From Glandiceps talaboti (Eukaryota; Hemichordata; Enteropneusta; Spengelidae), in NCBI RefSeq assembly GCF_964340395.1, contig NC_135549.1:5442501-5506500 (forward strand): a stretch of 64,000 nucleotides of DNA. Reading direction: 5' to 3'. A model generated the notes under the pieces. It did not search any database and was not told the DNA's origin. It saw only the letters and a program-made list of their open reading frames with translations. Below are positions 25,901-39,900 of this stretch, piece by piece. The first letter of the stretch is position 1, and the number at the start of each line of letters is the position of its first letter. Both the position numbers and the translations under genes were made by a program.

Positions 25901-27867
25901 TCTTCATCTTTCAAAAAGATGACATTTATTAATTTGCACATTAAAATCATAATTTCTGTCAATTCTCAATAATGCATTTGACAACTTTGTCATCTGGGAG
26001 GCTGTTATGCAATAAGTTACTAAATTACAGAAAAGTCTGTTTCATAGTGTTGCACAACAACCTCTAAAGGCAATTATACTTTTGACCAGATTTAAAGCTT
26101 GTGTGTCTCAAACACCTAAATGCAAAACATTCATGAGAAGTGTAAACATGGGCACAAGTATACATCAATGAATGCATTTAAACATACTTTGACAAGCTAC
26201 ATTTTTAACACTTAATTCCATCTCTACCATTGTTTGCTGTAATTTCTCCACATCTTTTGCTTTATGTTTTGTTTTTACGATAAATACCACAACAATAATG
26301 ATAATGGCAATGACAAAAATTCCAAACACAGCTCCAAGTATTGCTCCAACCAGACCAACATCTATTCCTTCTGATTCATACTGCAGATAACCAATGAATA
26401 AGTTCAGGTTGCCAACATCCACCTAAAAATAAAAAAATTTGACATTCACACAAAACTGATGATACGTCGTCTCAAAAGCAATACAGAATTGCAAGTGCCT
26501 TCAGTTGCATAGACATATACTGTCAAAGATAGTGAATTGCTTGTTTGACTTTTTTGGTATTGTTACAATTTACACCTCCACAGGTTTAGTTTAGTTTTGG
26601 TTAAGTTAGAGACCACGTTGGCATCCAGACTATAGTTTGGGGTGATCTAAGTACCACTGTGATATTTTACAGAAAATTTACCGAATTAGCCTTACACTGA
26701 TATATATTTCTATGTAATAAATTAATTCATATGTCTGATGATTTATAATTATAGTTGCAAACCTTGGAGTAATATGTGCATGACAATTAAAGTATAATTC
26801 CCTAGTAGATAAAAATTTGCCGTAAAAAAATCTAGAACAATCACACCATTTACATGTACTGTACAGAATTATGAGTGAAATGTCAACATATTAAAACTTG
26901 CCACGACTTCAGGAAGTTTGCTTGTTGGATTTCCATCCTTGTCAAAACCTCCAGGTTGAGATGAGGGAGGTTCACAATCAAGCTGAGTGGGTGACAAGCT
27001 TGTTACATTACACAGTTCAGAACCAATATTCACTGTCACTTCTTCTTTGGTATTGGCAATGTTTAGATCTTTTCCCTGTACAAATGAATAAATATTCACA
27101 TTTAATTCATCTATTTATTGGTCAGCCTATCTGCAAATATATTAATCTACAAATGTAGCTACTCACTCACTCTCTCACATATCCATCCATCCATCCATCC
27201 ATCTGTTGATCTATATACCTGTGTATATACGTACAAAATAGCCCAGCCATTTCCTTTGCCCCTATACAATAATACTTAGCTCTCTTCATATACCTGCATT
27301 CATTTTCTATCAACATGTAAATTTATCTGTTTGTCACTCTATGCATCTATCTGTCAATCTGATGAACATAACAATGAGACAAATGTCATTTTGAGGTGTG
27401 CATGCATGTGTACTCTCAACAAAACATGTACAGTGTACTGTTAGGCTTAAGGGTGAAAATAGCTTATTGTGTATTTATCACTATCAACAACCATAATTCT
27501 CACACAAGATGGAGTTAAAGTTCATGAAATCTTACAAGGATTATAAGTTGGCCTCCTTTGTATTTCTTGATGCGTCCAGCACCTTCAAACTGGTAATACA
27601 CTGGATCCTCATACACCTTGAATTGATATTTCAAGATAAACTCATGGCCATCCATTCTAAATCCAATTTGATATGCACACTGATCACCAATGCATGTTTG
27701 TCGTTTGCGACGTGATGTGGGAGATGTAAAGTTCGGGGTCACACAATTCATCAACTCTGCTGACAAAACTACACAAGGATCCTGAGGATGAAATGATACA
27801 AGTTTTAATTACTGATTCAAATAATAGAGTATTGTAATTGAAGTGGATAAAGTATATCACTTGAGCA

Positions 27868-27933
<66 letters not shown>

Positions 27934-30900
27934 CAGTATGAGAAAATTACCCCAACAAATGATGTAACATACAGTCATGATGGTCAATTGATTAGAGTGT
28001 CTGTCTCAGAATTTGCAAATTACCAATTTAAGTCTACTATTTGTTGCTGAATGCTTGAAGTTGTTGGGAAAAATGTTGTACCATAATTGTGTTCCAATCG
28101 ATTCAGTTGTATAATTTGGAACCTGGTAGGGTAGAGGTTAATTAATATGTGAAGATCTGATTAAATACCAAGCTTAAATCCCTCAAGAATTATAAACATG
28201 TCAGTACATTAATTATGGATGAAATTGCAGACCACTACTTGATAGGTAAGTTTTTGTTTTTTCTTATAAATGAACAATTTACACAAAGACTTATTGTGTT
28301 TGTTGGTTGCTGAAAAAATGTCTGGTGTACATTGTAGGTTTAAGGTATACATACATCAATTCATGTCAAATCTGACTTTTCATATTTAGATGTATTTTAT
28401 TTTTTTTTAAACCTACCACACAATCTACATGTAATGCACCAATCCTAATCTATACATGTGAGCTACATTTCTCTAGGAAGACAGTGGTTAAGATGGAAAG
28501 ATGCTCAAATTTGTGTACATAATAAAATCATGTTAGAATAGTTTCTTTGTCATGCTCATCTGCAATATGAACTAAAATGTTATTGTGACTTACAGATTTG
28601 AAAACATCAGACTGAGTATAACTTGCAAAGTTCATTCGTGGCTCCTTCACAGATGTGAAATATTCACCAGTGACATTCAATTCCCGACCACCACTGAAAA
28701 TAATCAGAGATTCATAACTTGAAATACCACATATCAAATTGCACAGTCACACATGCATGCTTATTTATTGTACCTTGATATCATTCTTGAAATATCTGCA
28801 ATTGTACTATTTTCTAAAGTTCTAACAGAGAGATACAACCCAGGCTAGGTTATTTCAAAAGTGTACTTTGTTTTATTATGTTATAACCTGCATTGTCCAT
28901 TTGAGATGAGTGCTATGTACATCCTTGTGTTATCAGATGACAGTACAATTTGCTAATTCATGTATTCATGCACCCGTTCTCACTCAATATTAGACATTTC
29001 ACTACTCACCTCTTCATACTTTCTAGTGGGTAAACAGAGGTGACATTTGGGTTCTTTGTATATTCAAACAATTTATCATCTGGTGCTAAGCGTACAGCTC
29101 CATCAAAGGACACTGACAATGTCAAGTCACTTTGTATAGGATGTCCAGAAGTTATACAAATCAAAAATGTCTCATTCACTTCATCTCTACAAAGAATAGA
29201 ACAACAAAGAGAATCTTTGACAACTTCCATTTCTAAATAAGACATAAGAATATTTCATGTTTACGTTATCTTGTAACTTGCATTTTAGATTTGAATGAAT
29301 GAATGAATGAACAAATGAATAAATGAATGAACAACTTAAATAAATGACTGAATGCGTAATTATGAAGTAAATAGGTAAGTAAAGTGAGCATTAAGTAAAT
29401 AAATAAAAAAATAAATATATAAATAAAAAAATAAAAAAATAAAAAAATAAATATTAAATAAATAAATAAGCTGATTGAAACTCTCTTCCTAGATTCACTT
29501 TAAATACAAATAGTCCTATTTTGGTTATTTACTAATTGGAAAACACCAGTGATTAAATTAGAAAAGAAATGCTTGTTTTAACTTTTCAGAAAGATGTGGA
29601 AGGTATCAATATGTTAATTATGCATAAGTACATGAGGTAGCTCTATAACAGTATTATTATATCTACAATGATCTGAATGTATTACATGTATAAGCATAGT
29701 CACAGCATGTACCATGATGTAGTTCATATCCATTTACCTATCCACCTCACAAGGGGAGCCATCAATATCAACAGTGATATGTCTTCCTGCATCCATGTAT
29801 TCCCCAGTGATGACCAATCTAGTACCACCTGCTTCAGGACCAATTTTTGGATTGAAGTCCACCACATTTGGATTCTGTTGGACAGAATAAAATATACTGA
29901 GAACATGCATGACTGTGCATCAATTTATCATTATCTTTGTAAGTGTTACAAACATTATGAAGAGAATTACCTACCCTCCCAATAAGTAAGTAACATACTG
30001 AAGCAAATTGCGCAGTAGTCTTGCTGCTAGACGTTCGGGCTTTCTTTCGATACTATAAGCGAACGAAGTTCGCAGTGAGGGCTTGCCCGAACAGTCTAGC
30101 AAATGTCATTTTCAGACCGGACATTCCATTGAGATTACATTAAGCGGTGGGTTGGGCCATGTATGCATATATATACTTTAATATATTCAATCACTGCATG
30201 CAGGTGTTGACAAACACACTTATGTCATTACTATGTCTTATCAGTTTATGGTAATTGTGAGTTTGATGAGTGTGTAGACGTTGTCATTCACATATTTCAG
30301 TTAACGCATTGGTGATTATTTTTACAAGCCCCTCCTTAAGATGAATATGCATGAAAAATTAGCTATTGTCCTCTGTTTGTGCTTGTCGCTAATGCGGTTC
30401 TCTGATTGGCAGTTATTTATATCCTGATGACATTTGCTAGACCTTGGATGTTCCATCCTCAATAGCGATGTTCGATCGTGTGTCGTATTGTATCGGAAGA
30501 ACATCCGTGGTCTAGCAGATAGACTAATTGCGCAGAGCCTAATTGTTTTTCTCTGTAATTTGTTAGGCTGTTGGGTATGCCATAATGTGTCATCCTTATG
30601 CATAAGTCAACCCCAACAACTTTCTCCTAAACATTTTGTTCTTAATAACAACCTCATTTTATAAACTTCCCATATTCAAACAGGTGGCACCTTGTTTATT
30701 ATGGGCAGTCATTTCTGTCACTAAACCAAGTTGCTGCCCTGTCAAAGTATGGTAGAATGTGTAAAGTACAAAAATGTTAATATTGTGAGATTTCAATCTC
30801 TGTTAGAAATTTTAAAACTTTTCAAAAACATTGCCAGTATACTGTTAGGAAACTGATAAGCTGTTTCAATTATAGAAAATTGAACATCTTTATCAAAATG

Positions 30901-33900
30901 GTGTTTCCCTTACCCTGTAGTAGAAGTCATCTTCTGACTCACCATTACCATTGCTGAGTTCTACAATCACCTTGCCAGATTTATCTCCACAGCTGTTGTC
31001 TCTACATGAAGGAGTTGTACACTCAAGCCTAGGGATGTAAAAAATAGCACCAATGGCACTGTTACAAGTACAACTGTTGAGTTTGGGCAATGATTGCTGA
31101 TGTCATTTTCAAAGGGTTTGATTGATAGGACATCATTCTGTCTTGGCAAGTTGATTGATAACTGTTTATCTACACATCAATAGAAACACCACACCAAATT
31201 TGATTCCAATTAGTCCTGCAGTAGTTTTGTAAGGTTTTTAAAACCAAAAATGTGGCACATCCATTTTCATTTGAACAATCTCACATGTGCACAATTCCTA
31301 AGTAATGTTCCATCAAATACCAAGGCAATGTCCTTGTACCACAATGGCACATATCTGGCTTGCTTTCTCTACTACTTTAAAAATTCTTAGGCAATGAGGG
31401 ATTCAGGAGTTAATTAGGTTTTACAAATGAAAGACAAAGTAAAAAGTACCTTCATTTGTAGCACAGGTACAGAACACAGCAAAATAACGTTTTGAGAGAA
31501 AAATGTTTTTATAAACATTTAAAAAATGGTAAATTGTAAATCAGCAGTCTAAGAATATCTGTACATGTGTAGTATGACCTGACACATACAAGCCCAGTGC
31601 GATCAATGTATAGTAGACTTCCCTACCCTTTTGCAACTTTGTATCTACTGGGAATGACTTCACATGGTAAACCAGCTACAGTCACACTCTTAATTGCTGA
31701 TACTGCTTTCCCAAGGTTACTTCCATTGACAACTAATTCTGTGTTTCCTTCAATTGGACCTGATAAGGGCCATATCTATGGAAAAAAGACACAATGACCA
31801 ATTATGTAAATTACAATAATTATTATAGTTTAACCTTAGGGGCACCATGTCAGAATATGTAATGGCAGCACATTCTGCAGTCGAGCATTGGGGTTGGCAT
31901 TTCACAGTTGCCTCATTTGAATGACTTATTTACCAGTCAATAAATAATTGAAATAAACACCCAATACTTTAAAATAATATCTTCACAAACTATGTCCCAT
32001 TAATCTCATCAAAAATATCATTATTTGTCAATGTACTTTTTGACCAATCATAAATAAGTGTGTCGATGTTTAGAATTGGTTATAGGTAAGAAAGGTGGCG
32101 TTTGTCTTAGACAATGACTAGTTATTCTATTTATATTGGACAAAAAACACACTTTTACTTTGCTTAGTAGTTTGAAGTCAACATAGATTCATAACTTTAA
32201 TCTGACTTTAGACATGTCTGGCCTCTATTGTCAGCACTGTGCTATGCAGTGAGCACTGTACTAAGGGAACTATTAACTTGCATGCACAAAATCAAAGCTA
32301 CAAATATTTTCTAAGTGGTAACAAATGTACAGTACTAGTATTATGCACTGAGTAATCATCCTTTGACTTTCTTTAAAAGTGTTCCTTGTTTGTCTTTCAC
32401 TTTACACCTGATGTGTTTAAAACCTACTTGATCAAATTAATGAACTTGGGTGGGTGCAGTGCAGTACATTGTTACAGTAGTACCATTCACGGTCTTATTT
32501 TTTTGGAACAGTGTTGAGATGTATTAATTTATTAAACTCAAATAGAAACATTATGTGTGGACAAGTAAAGCCAACTCCTGACATACTTAACCTCACACTC
32601 ATTTCCCTACTCTGCTTACCTTAGTAATGATTGGAGCACCACAGACAGCATCATCAGAATCTTGTGGTAACCAACTCCCATCAGTACAGAGTTCTTCAAT
32701 TTGACAGCTGTCTAATTTTGAACACCAACCACAGTTGAGTACTTCTTTAGTTGTGATGTTTGACAAACACTCACTGCAGTCACTTCGGTCAACAGAACAA
32801 TTATACAAAGTTACTGCAACAAAAAAGACATAATCAAAGAAATGAAATTTTAGCTCTATAGAAATTATTTGTGTACAGTACCACATTGACAACCATCAAT
32901 TTAGATATCAAGTTACCTTGGTTACCATGGATGTCATCTATTTCAATACCTGCCTTCCATTCAACTTTCACATCCACAACTAATTCTTGCTTTGAAGTCT
33001 TGTAAGTGTACTGTGAAGAGAAGAGATTGTATGGATGAGGTTATTGCTATTTCTTCTTTTTCATAACTTTTTCTATGTTTGTAATGCCTGAATTGTCACA
33101 CACTTGATCACTTAGCAAAAACCCTTTCACTGAGTAAAATAAGTGTATATGTGGATGTGTTGACCTGAAAATCAAAGTTTCGCAATTTTTTCTAAAGTTT
33201 GCTTTATGAAGGTTTGGTTCCAGGGAGACTCAAGAAATTTGTCTGTTCACCACCCTGTTTTCAAGGATATCACCAATATATCTTAATTTCCCAGACTTAT
33301 AACAATGTACTTGCTCACTATTGTGGATTTTAAAATAGGTTTAACTTAATATTCATATAATTTGACCTCTATTTCAAAGAATTAAAGGGTGACCTCTGAT
33401 TTGTTTTGTTATAATTGGTTGAAAGACTGTTATTACTGTGATGTATATGATGTGAATCTTCCTTTCGAACCAACTACATGTAACTTGAAAAATGGTAAAA
33501 TAATAACTCAAACGTTCGTATAGAATTAGTTCATGGTACATGGCTGATACATGTTTCATTTTTTGTTAATTGCATTTCTTTTTGTTATTATTACTGTTGA
33601 TCATTCACGGCTTGCTGACTCTATGTATCTAAATGATGATATAATTCAATGACACTAATTATACTCAAAAGATGTCATGCATTTTTAACATCACTTATAA
33701 TGCCACTCTTCCAATTATCATTAAAGGTATATTATCTGCAACGGGGACTATTTTTTTACTATTTTTATTCTTTTTTTCAATATGATTTTACTTTTACACA
33801 TGGCATAGCATGTAGAATGACCTCGTGTTCAAAGCCAAACAACCTTCCATAAATATATAAAATGATTATTAAAGAATATTAACTACGTTGCTTTTAAAAT

Positions 33901-36900
33901 TGTAAACATTCAAATGCCGCGCAAGAATACATCGACCTTTAAACGACCTATGACGTCAGTGCGATATCAAAGTAGACTGCGCATGCTCTATTTCTCCACG
34001 AGTTATGTTGTTGTCAGAGGAGAATTGAAATTTGTTGATGACTGGACGTGACATGGCTTAGCAATGTGCGATGCCACGGCGCGGCTAAAGCTAACTGGAA
34101 AGAAACGTGCTCGGATTCGGGAAAACGAGGGGAAAATTAATATTCGAGGGGAGAAACATCGTTGGAAGGAAACAGTCGAGATCGCAAGGACGGTAGCAAA
34201 ATCCCCTGATCGGCAGGTAAGTTTTCACAGAGTTAGAATGATCACAACTGTATGTTGTTGTTTTGACTGAAAATTTGCTGTAGCGTTAGTTTCGATTTTT
34301 GAGTGTTTTCATCATTTTTTCATACAAGAACTAAGAAATATTGAAAAGTATCTTTAAGCCATTCAAAATAGCGATGTATCACGAAATGTTGAAACGGGTA
34401 ACCGTACCTACAGACTAAGTAAGACCATGGCGGTCAGTTGTGAATAAGATGCCTCATTTGACATGTCGCGTTGCTAAAATTTGTAGCGTGCTCTCGCTGT
34501 CTCTTTCAAAATGTTAGTATGCACAGAGTTACTTTATCATTTTGACAGCATTGAGGTAGTTTGAGACATCTTTTGGGTCATGAAGGGGTCCCGTAATTAT
34601 ATTCAAGTTTGGAAATGTCAGATTTTAGGGGGCAGGCACATAGGCATTTATTTCCCAAGTTATGTCTCAATATTTCTATCAGAATACAATAAAATGTCGG
34701 GAGTATCGTAATATTGACGTTTTTAGCCATCTATATATGAAAGGGGTAAATCACACTTGTTTCTGTGATCGCGCAGGTTCACTCGCTGCGAAAGAAGACA
34801 CAAGGTATGAAAGGCAGCCACCATTACCGTACATAAATGATAAACATGAACTTTCAACCGGCCGTTGTAGTGGGCAAACATTTCGAACATTTTACCTTCC
34901 GTCCCTTCCTAGTTCCCAAATTTAATAATCTTCCGATAAATCGTGTCGTTGATACAATAGGACCATGACTTCCAAAGATATAGACCGATTTCTGACGCCA
35001 TGTAGGGGAATTGGATCCATGGAGCAGAGAATTTTTTTCTTTCGCGGTGAGTGGACGCGATCACAGAAACAAGTGTAATTTTACCCCTTTCATACATAGT
35101 TGGCTAAATATGTCAATATCAATGATACATGTATTATCGACATTTTATTGTATTCTGATAGAAATATTCTGAGACATAACTCGGGAAACAAATGCCTGTG
35201 GGCAGGCAATGACATAATAACGTACAACGTAAAAGAAATAGAAAAAACATTAATACAATGACATCAAGTTACCTTACAATTGGCCACTGGAATACAGCCG
35301 GTCTAAGGTATAACTACAAACCCAGACAAGGAACTATAGACAACAAAACAGAAAGTTCACTAGACATAGAGTCACAAATCAAAGACTACCATATATACGC
35401 AATGACAGAGACATGGCTGAATACTGAAAGTAAAGAACTCATTCCACAACCAAAGGGATATTACACATACCACAGCATTAGACCCAAAAACAAGAAAGCA
35501 TGGAGGTCATCAGGAGGAATCAGCATTTTCATCAAGAATAGTATCAAAGATGGAGTCAAGATTATACCAACTACAAGTAAATTCTCACTATGGTGTAAAA
35601 TTAATAAAGAATTTTTCAACCTTGAAAAAGACATTTACATATGCACAACATACATACCACCCCAAAATTCCAGTTTCTACAATGATAATGACTGTAATCC
35701 TTATGAAGAAATCAACAAAGAGCTACAACAATATAACACTCATGGACATATACTTATACAAGGTGACTTTAATGCGAGAACGAACAACATTGATGATGTA
35801 ATTCTTGATGAAGAAGACAACATACATATAAACATTCCACTACCAGACACATATACATATGGCAAATCAGTCAAACGACGAAGAAACACTGATACATGGA
35901 AAAATCAATTTGGTGAAGAACTAATACAACTATGTAAATTAAACCATCTACAAATACTCAATGGACGGACATCAGGAGATTGGTCAGGTCAACTCACATG
36001 CTATGGTTATCATGGTGCAAGTACAGTGGACTACACATTAGTAAATGAAGAACTACTAAAGTATATCATCCATTTCAAAGTTGAGAAACTTCATCCATCA
36101 AGTGACCATTGTCCTATCAAAACTATCGTCAAAATACCAAAATACCGACAAACTACTGATACCAAGGTAAACCTAAAACCTGCACATCAAAGCTACCAAT
36201 GGAATGCAATGAATAAAGAAATATACAAACTATACATGAAGACAAAGGAAAGCGAGGATATTGTGACCACATTTACAAAAAATAATACAAATAACACAAG
36301 TAATGAAATGGCAACGAAATTCCAAGAGATGATACATCAAATAGCAAACATATGTTCCATAAAGAGGAAATCAAAGAAGAAGACACAACGAAGGAAAATG
36401 AATTACACAGATAGACAGTGCAACCTGAAGAAACAAGAACTGAAAACGATTGCAAATATGCTACAAAGAAACCCAACAGATGGTACACTTAGAATAATGT
36501 ACTACACCAAGAAAAAAGACTTCAGGAAATATGTAAAACGAATGCAGAAAGACAAACAACAAAAAATACTATCACAAATAGAGCTTGCAGATGAAAACGA
36601 ACATGTACAAGATTTCTGGCAGAAGATAAATTCTATCACAAATACCAAAGAAAACAACAAATTGAAAGAAATCCCGCACACTATATGGACTAAACACTTC
36701 CAACAAATTGGCAAAAATAACACTACCACACCGGATAGAATACAAGAAATAGAAACACAACTAATACAATTAGAAAATGAAATGGAAAACAATCATGAAT
36801 TAAATAAACCAATAACACTATCAGAAGTGGTACAAGTGACAAGATCAATAAAAAATAATAAAGCAAGTGGACCAGACGGCATTCCAGGAGAACTAGTAAA

Positions 36901-39900
36901 ATACAGCAACATCAAAGTTAAACAAGCACTGACACAAGTATACAACAATGTACTAGATACAGGAATCTATCCAAAAATATGGAATACCAGCGTTATAACC
37001 CCAGTACACAAGAAAGGAGACAGGACAGACACAAACAACTACAGAGGTATTTCAGTTGGTAATGTGATAGCTAAATTATTTAGTATGATCATTAACAATA
37101 GAATATCAAATTATCTGGAAAGAAATAACATCATCCACCCAAACCAAGCAGGTTTCCGACGCAAACATAGAACTATCGACCATATTCTTACACTGCACAC
37201 TATTATAAAGAAATACCATTCAAGAAATAAGAAAATCTACTGTTGCTTTGTAGACCTCAAAAAGTGTTTTGATACAATTTGGAGGAAAGCACTACTCTAT
37301 AAATTACTATGTAACAACATCAACGGAAATGTATACAACATAATGAAAAACATGTACACCAATATGAACTTCATCGTGAAATTAACTGACGTGATAACAG
37401 AAAAGTTCCAAATTGATAATGGAGTTAAACAAGGCTGTCCACTAAGCCCGACATTGTTTAATATCTTTGTAAACGATTTCACTACCGGACTCGCAAACAT
37501 TGAAACAAATGCACCAAAGCTTAATAACAAAACAATCAACAGCCTGTTGTATGCAGATGATATTGCATTGATGTCAACATCCTATGAAGGAATACAGAAT
37601 GCACTGGACTACCTTCATCGATACACAACAGACTGGCGATTGCAAGTAAACACAAACAAAACACAAATAATGGTATTTAGAAAATCAGGATGCAAACAAG
37701 ATACAAGACAATTCAAATGTGGCTTGGAAGAAATAAAAACTACAGAACAATACACATATCTCGGTGTAACATTCAAGACAAATGGCTCTATGAGCTCCAC
37801 AGCAACCAGATTGTCAGACAAAGCCAGCAAAGCTGCAAGAATCCAGTCACAGATATATTCGACAAAGATAAACAGTACTAAGATAAAGGAAAAACTCATG
37901 AATACAACACAGCTACCTATCCTGACATATGCTGGCGAAATATGGGGTGTTCTCCAAAATCAAACAACTTGGGACAAAACAGAGACAGAAAAATTCCATC
38001 TACGTTTTTGTCGCCAAATATTAAATGTCAGCAACAGAGTGAGCAAAATAGGATGCAGAATGGAACTTGGGAGAGAACCACTGATTAGTAGAATATACTA
38101 CTCAGCAATAAACTATTACAAATACCTCAAGACATTAGACAATAACAACTTAGCCTATTATGCAATGAATGACATGGAGAACAATGATTACACAGGTTCA
38201 TGGCTAACTACCTTTGAACACAATATACAATTATATAACAGCAAGAATATCAACAATTTAACAAAACAAGAACTATACAACTCAATTAGACAATATTATA
38301 TCAATAAATGGAATGAAAATAACAAAAGGGAAAACTCTAAGTTACGTACATACAACAACTTCAAAAATTCCCTGGAACAAGACGAATACATTAAAGTAAT
38401 GAACAATAAACAACACATCAAAACAATAGCCAAATTTAGATTAAGTTGCTATCAACTTGCCATTGAGAAGGGTAGATATACAAAACCAAAAACACCAGTA
38501 GAAGACAGACTATGTACACATTGTAAAGAAATAGAAGATGAAAGACATCATCTAATTCATTGTAAATTATATACAAAACAAAGAGAAAAAATGTTTAGTA
38601 TTATCACTACCCTCAACTCAAACTTTATAAACTTAGATAGAGGAGAGCAATTTAGATATATACTACAATCAAAACATAAGGATATTATAACCGCTCTCTA
38701 CATATACCTGGATGATACATGTAGTCAATAGACACACACTAGAACTACTGTATACTTTAATATTTATATTTCATAGATCATTATTAACTTTATTTTGTTT
38801 AAATACCAAATTAGAAATGTAAAATTTTCTAAACGGCTAAAATAAAGTGTTATCTTATCTTATCTTATCTTATCTAATAACTGAACTTTGTATGCAGATC
38901 GGCTCCACACGCTGGGTTTGTTTGTGCTGGTGTAGTTTTCCAGAGGTCTGAACGATAGAAAGCTTCTTTTTTTTAAATCAAGGCGGAAAAATAAAAACCC
39001 AGTGTTACAATTATTGCAATTAATTTTGAGTGAAAACCCCGGAAATATAAAAAAGCTTTGGAAAAGTAATAGAAATAAGAAGTTGAACACAAAATAAAAC
39101 AAATGCACTCTATTTCCATTTCAAATTGATTCACAATTATCAAGTTTGCCTATACTATAGCTCATGGATCTATTCTTTCTACATATGGTTGAAAAATTAT
39201 CTACAGAATATTTTCTTCAATCAATCAATCAATCAATCAGTTCTATATTACACATATTTGACAACTGGTCTAAACATCCAATACATACATGATGTAACAT
39301 GACATTAAATTCACTTTTGTATGCTCAGAATTTTCATATGAATCTATTCGGGTAAGAGCCTCCTTTTAATAAATTACAGTGTACAGTCTAATGTATAAGG
39401 GTGCTCGACATAAGACAGTACTAAAAACTGGTGAGGGGCTACATGGTACTTGCAGCCCCTCACTTGTTTTCAGTACTGGTAAGGACAATACACAACAAAC
39501 TCATTATTGCTGTATAAAATATGACACTATCAAGCCAACGGTGAAGTCAATTATACTTTGTGTTTAGACATCACAGGACAGCATGTGATGGATGCAAGTG
39601 GATTTCCCTAATTTTGGTATTGTATTTTAAAATAACATGTTATGTACATTTGTATACTAAGAATGTCCACCATTTGTTTGTTTCAAAATAGGAGCTGCTG
39701 GTACATGTCTTCCATCAACTGTAACTCAGCAAGAAATTGTTTCAAGTAAAGGAAGGGAAATTGAATGTATCTGAGATTTCAATGGAATCCAAATTCAGGT
39801 AATGCATCTGGAAAATTAGTATCTGTATGATTTCTACTGTCCTTGGATGTGAAAAGAGGGAAAATATAAATTGATATTTTTTAAAAAAAAATTCACTGCA

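Noticed and set aside
36273-37899. Minus-strand open frames over the LINE
   Set aside because: Antisense shadows of the reverse-transcriptase ORF.
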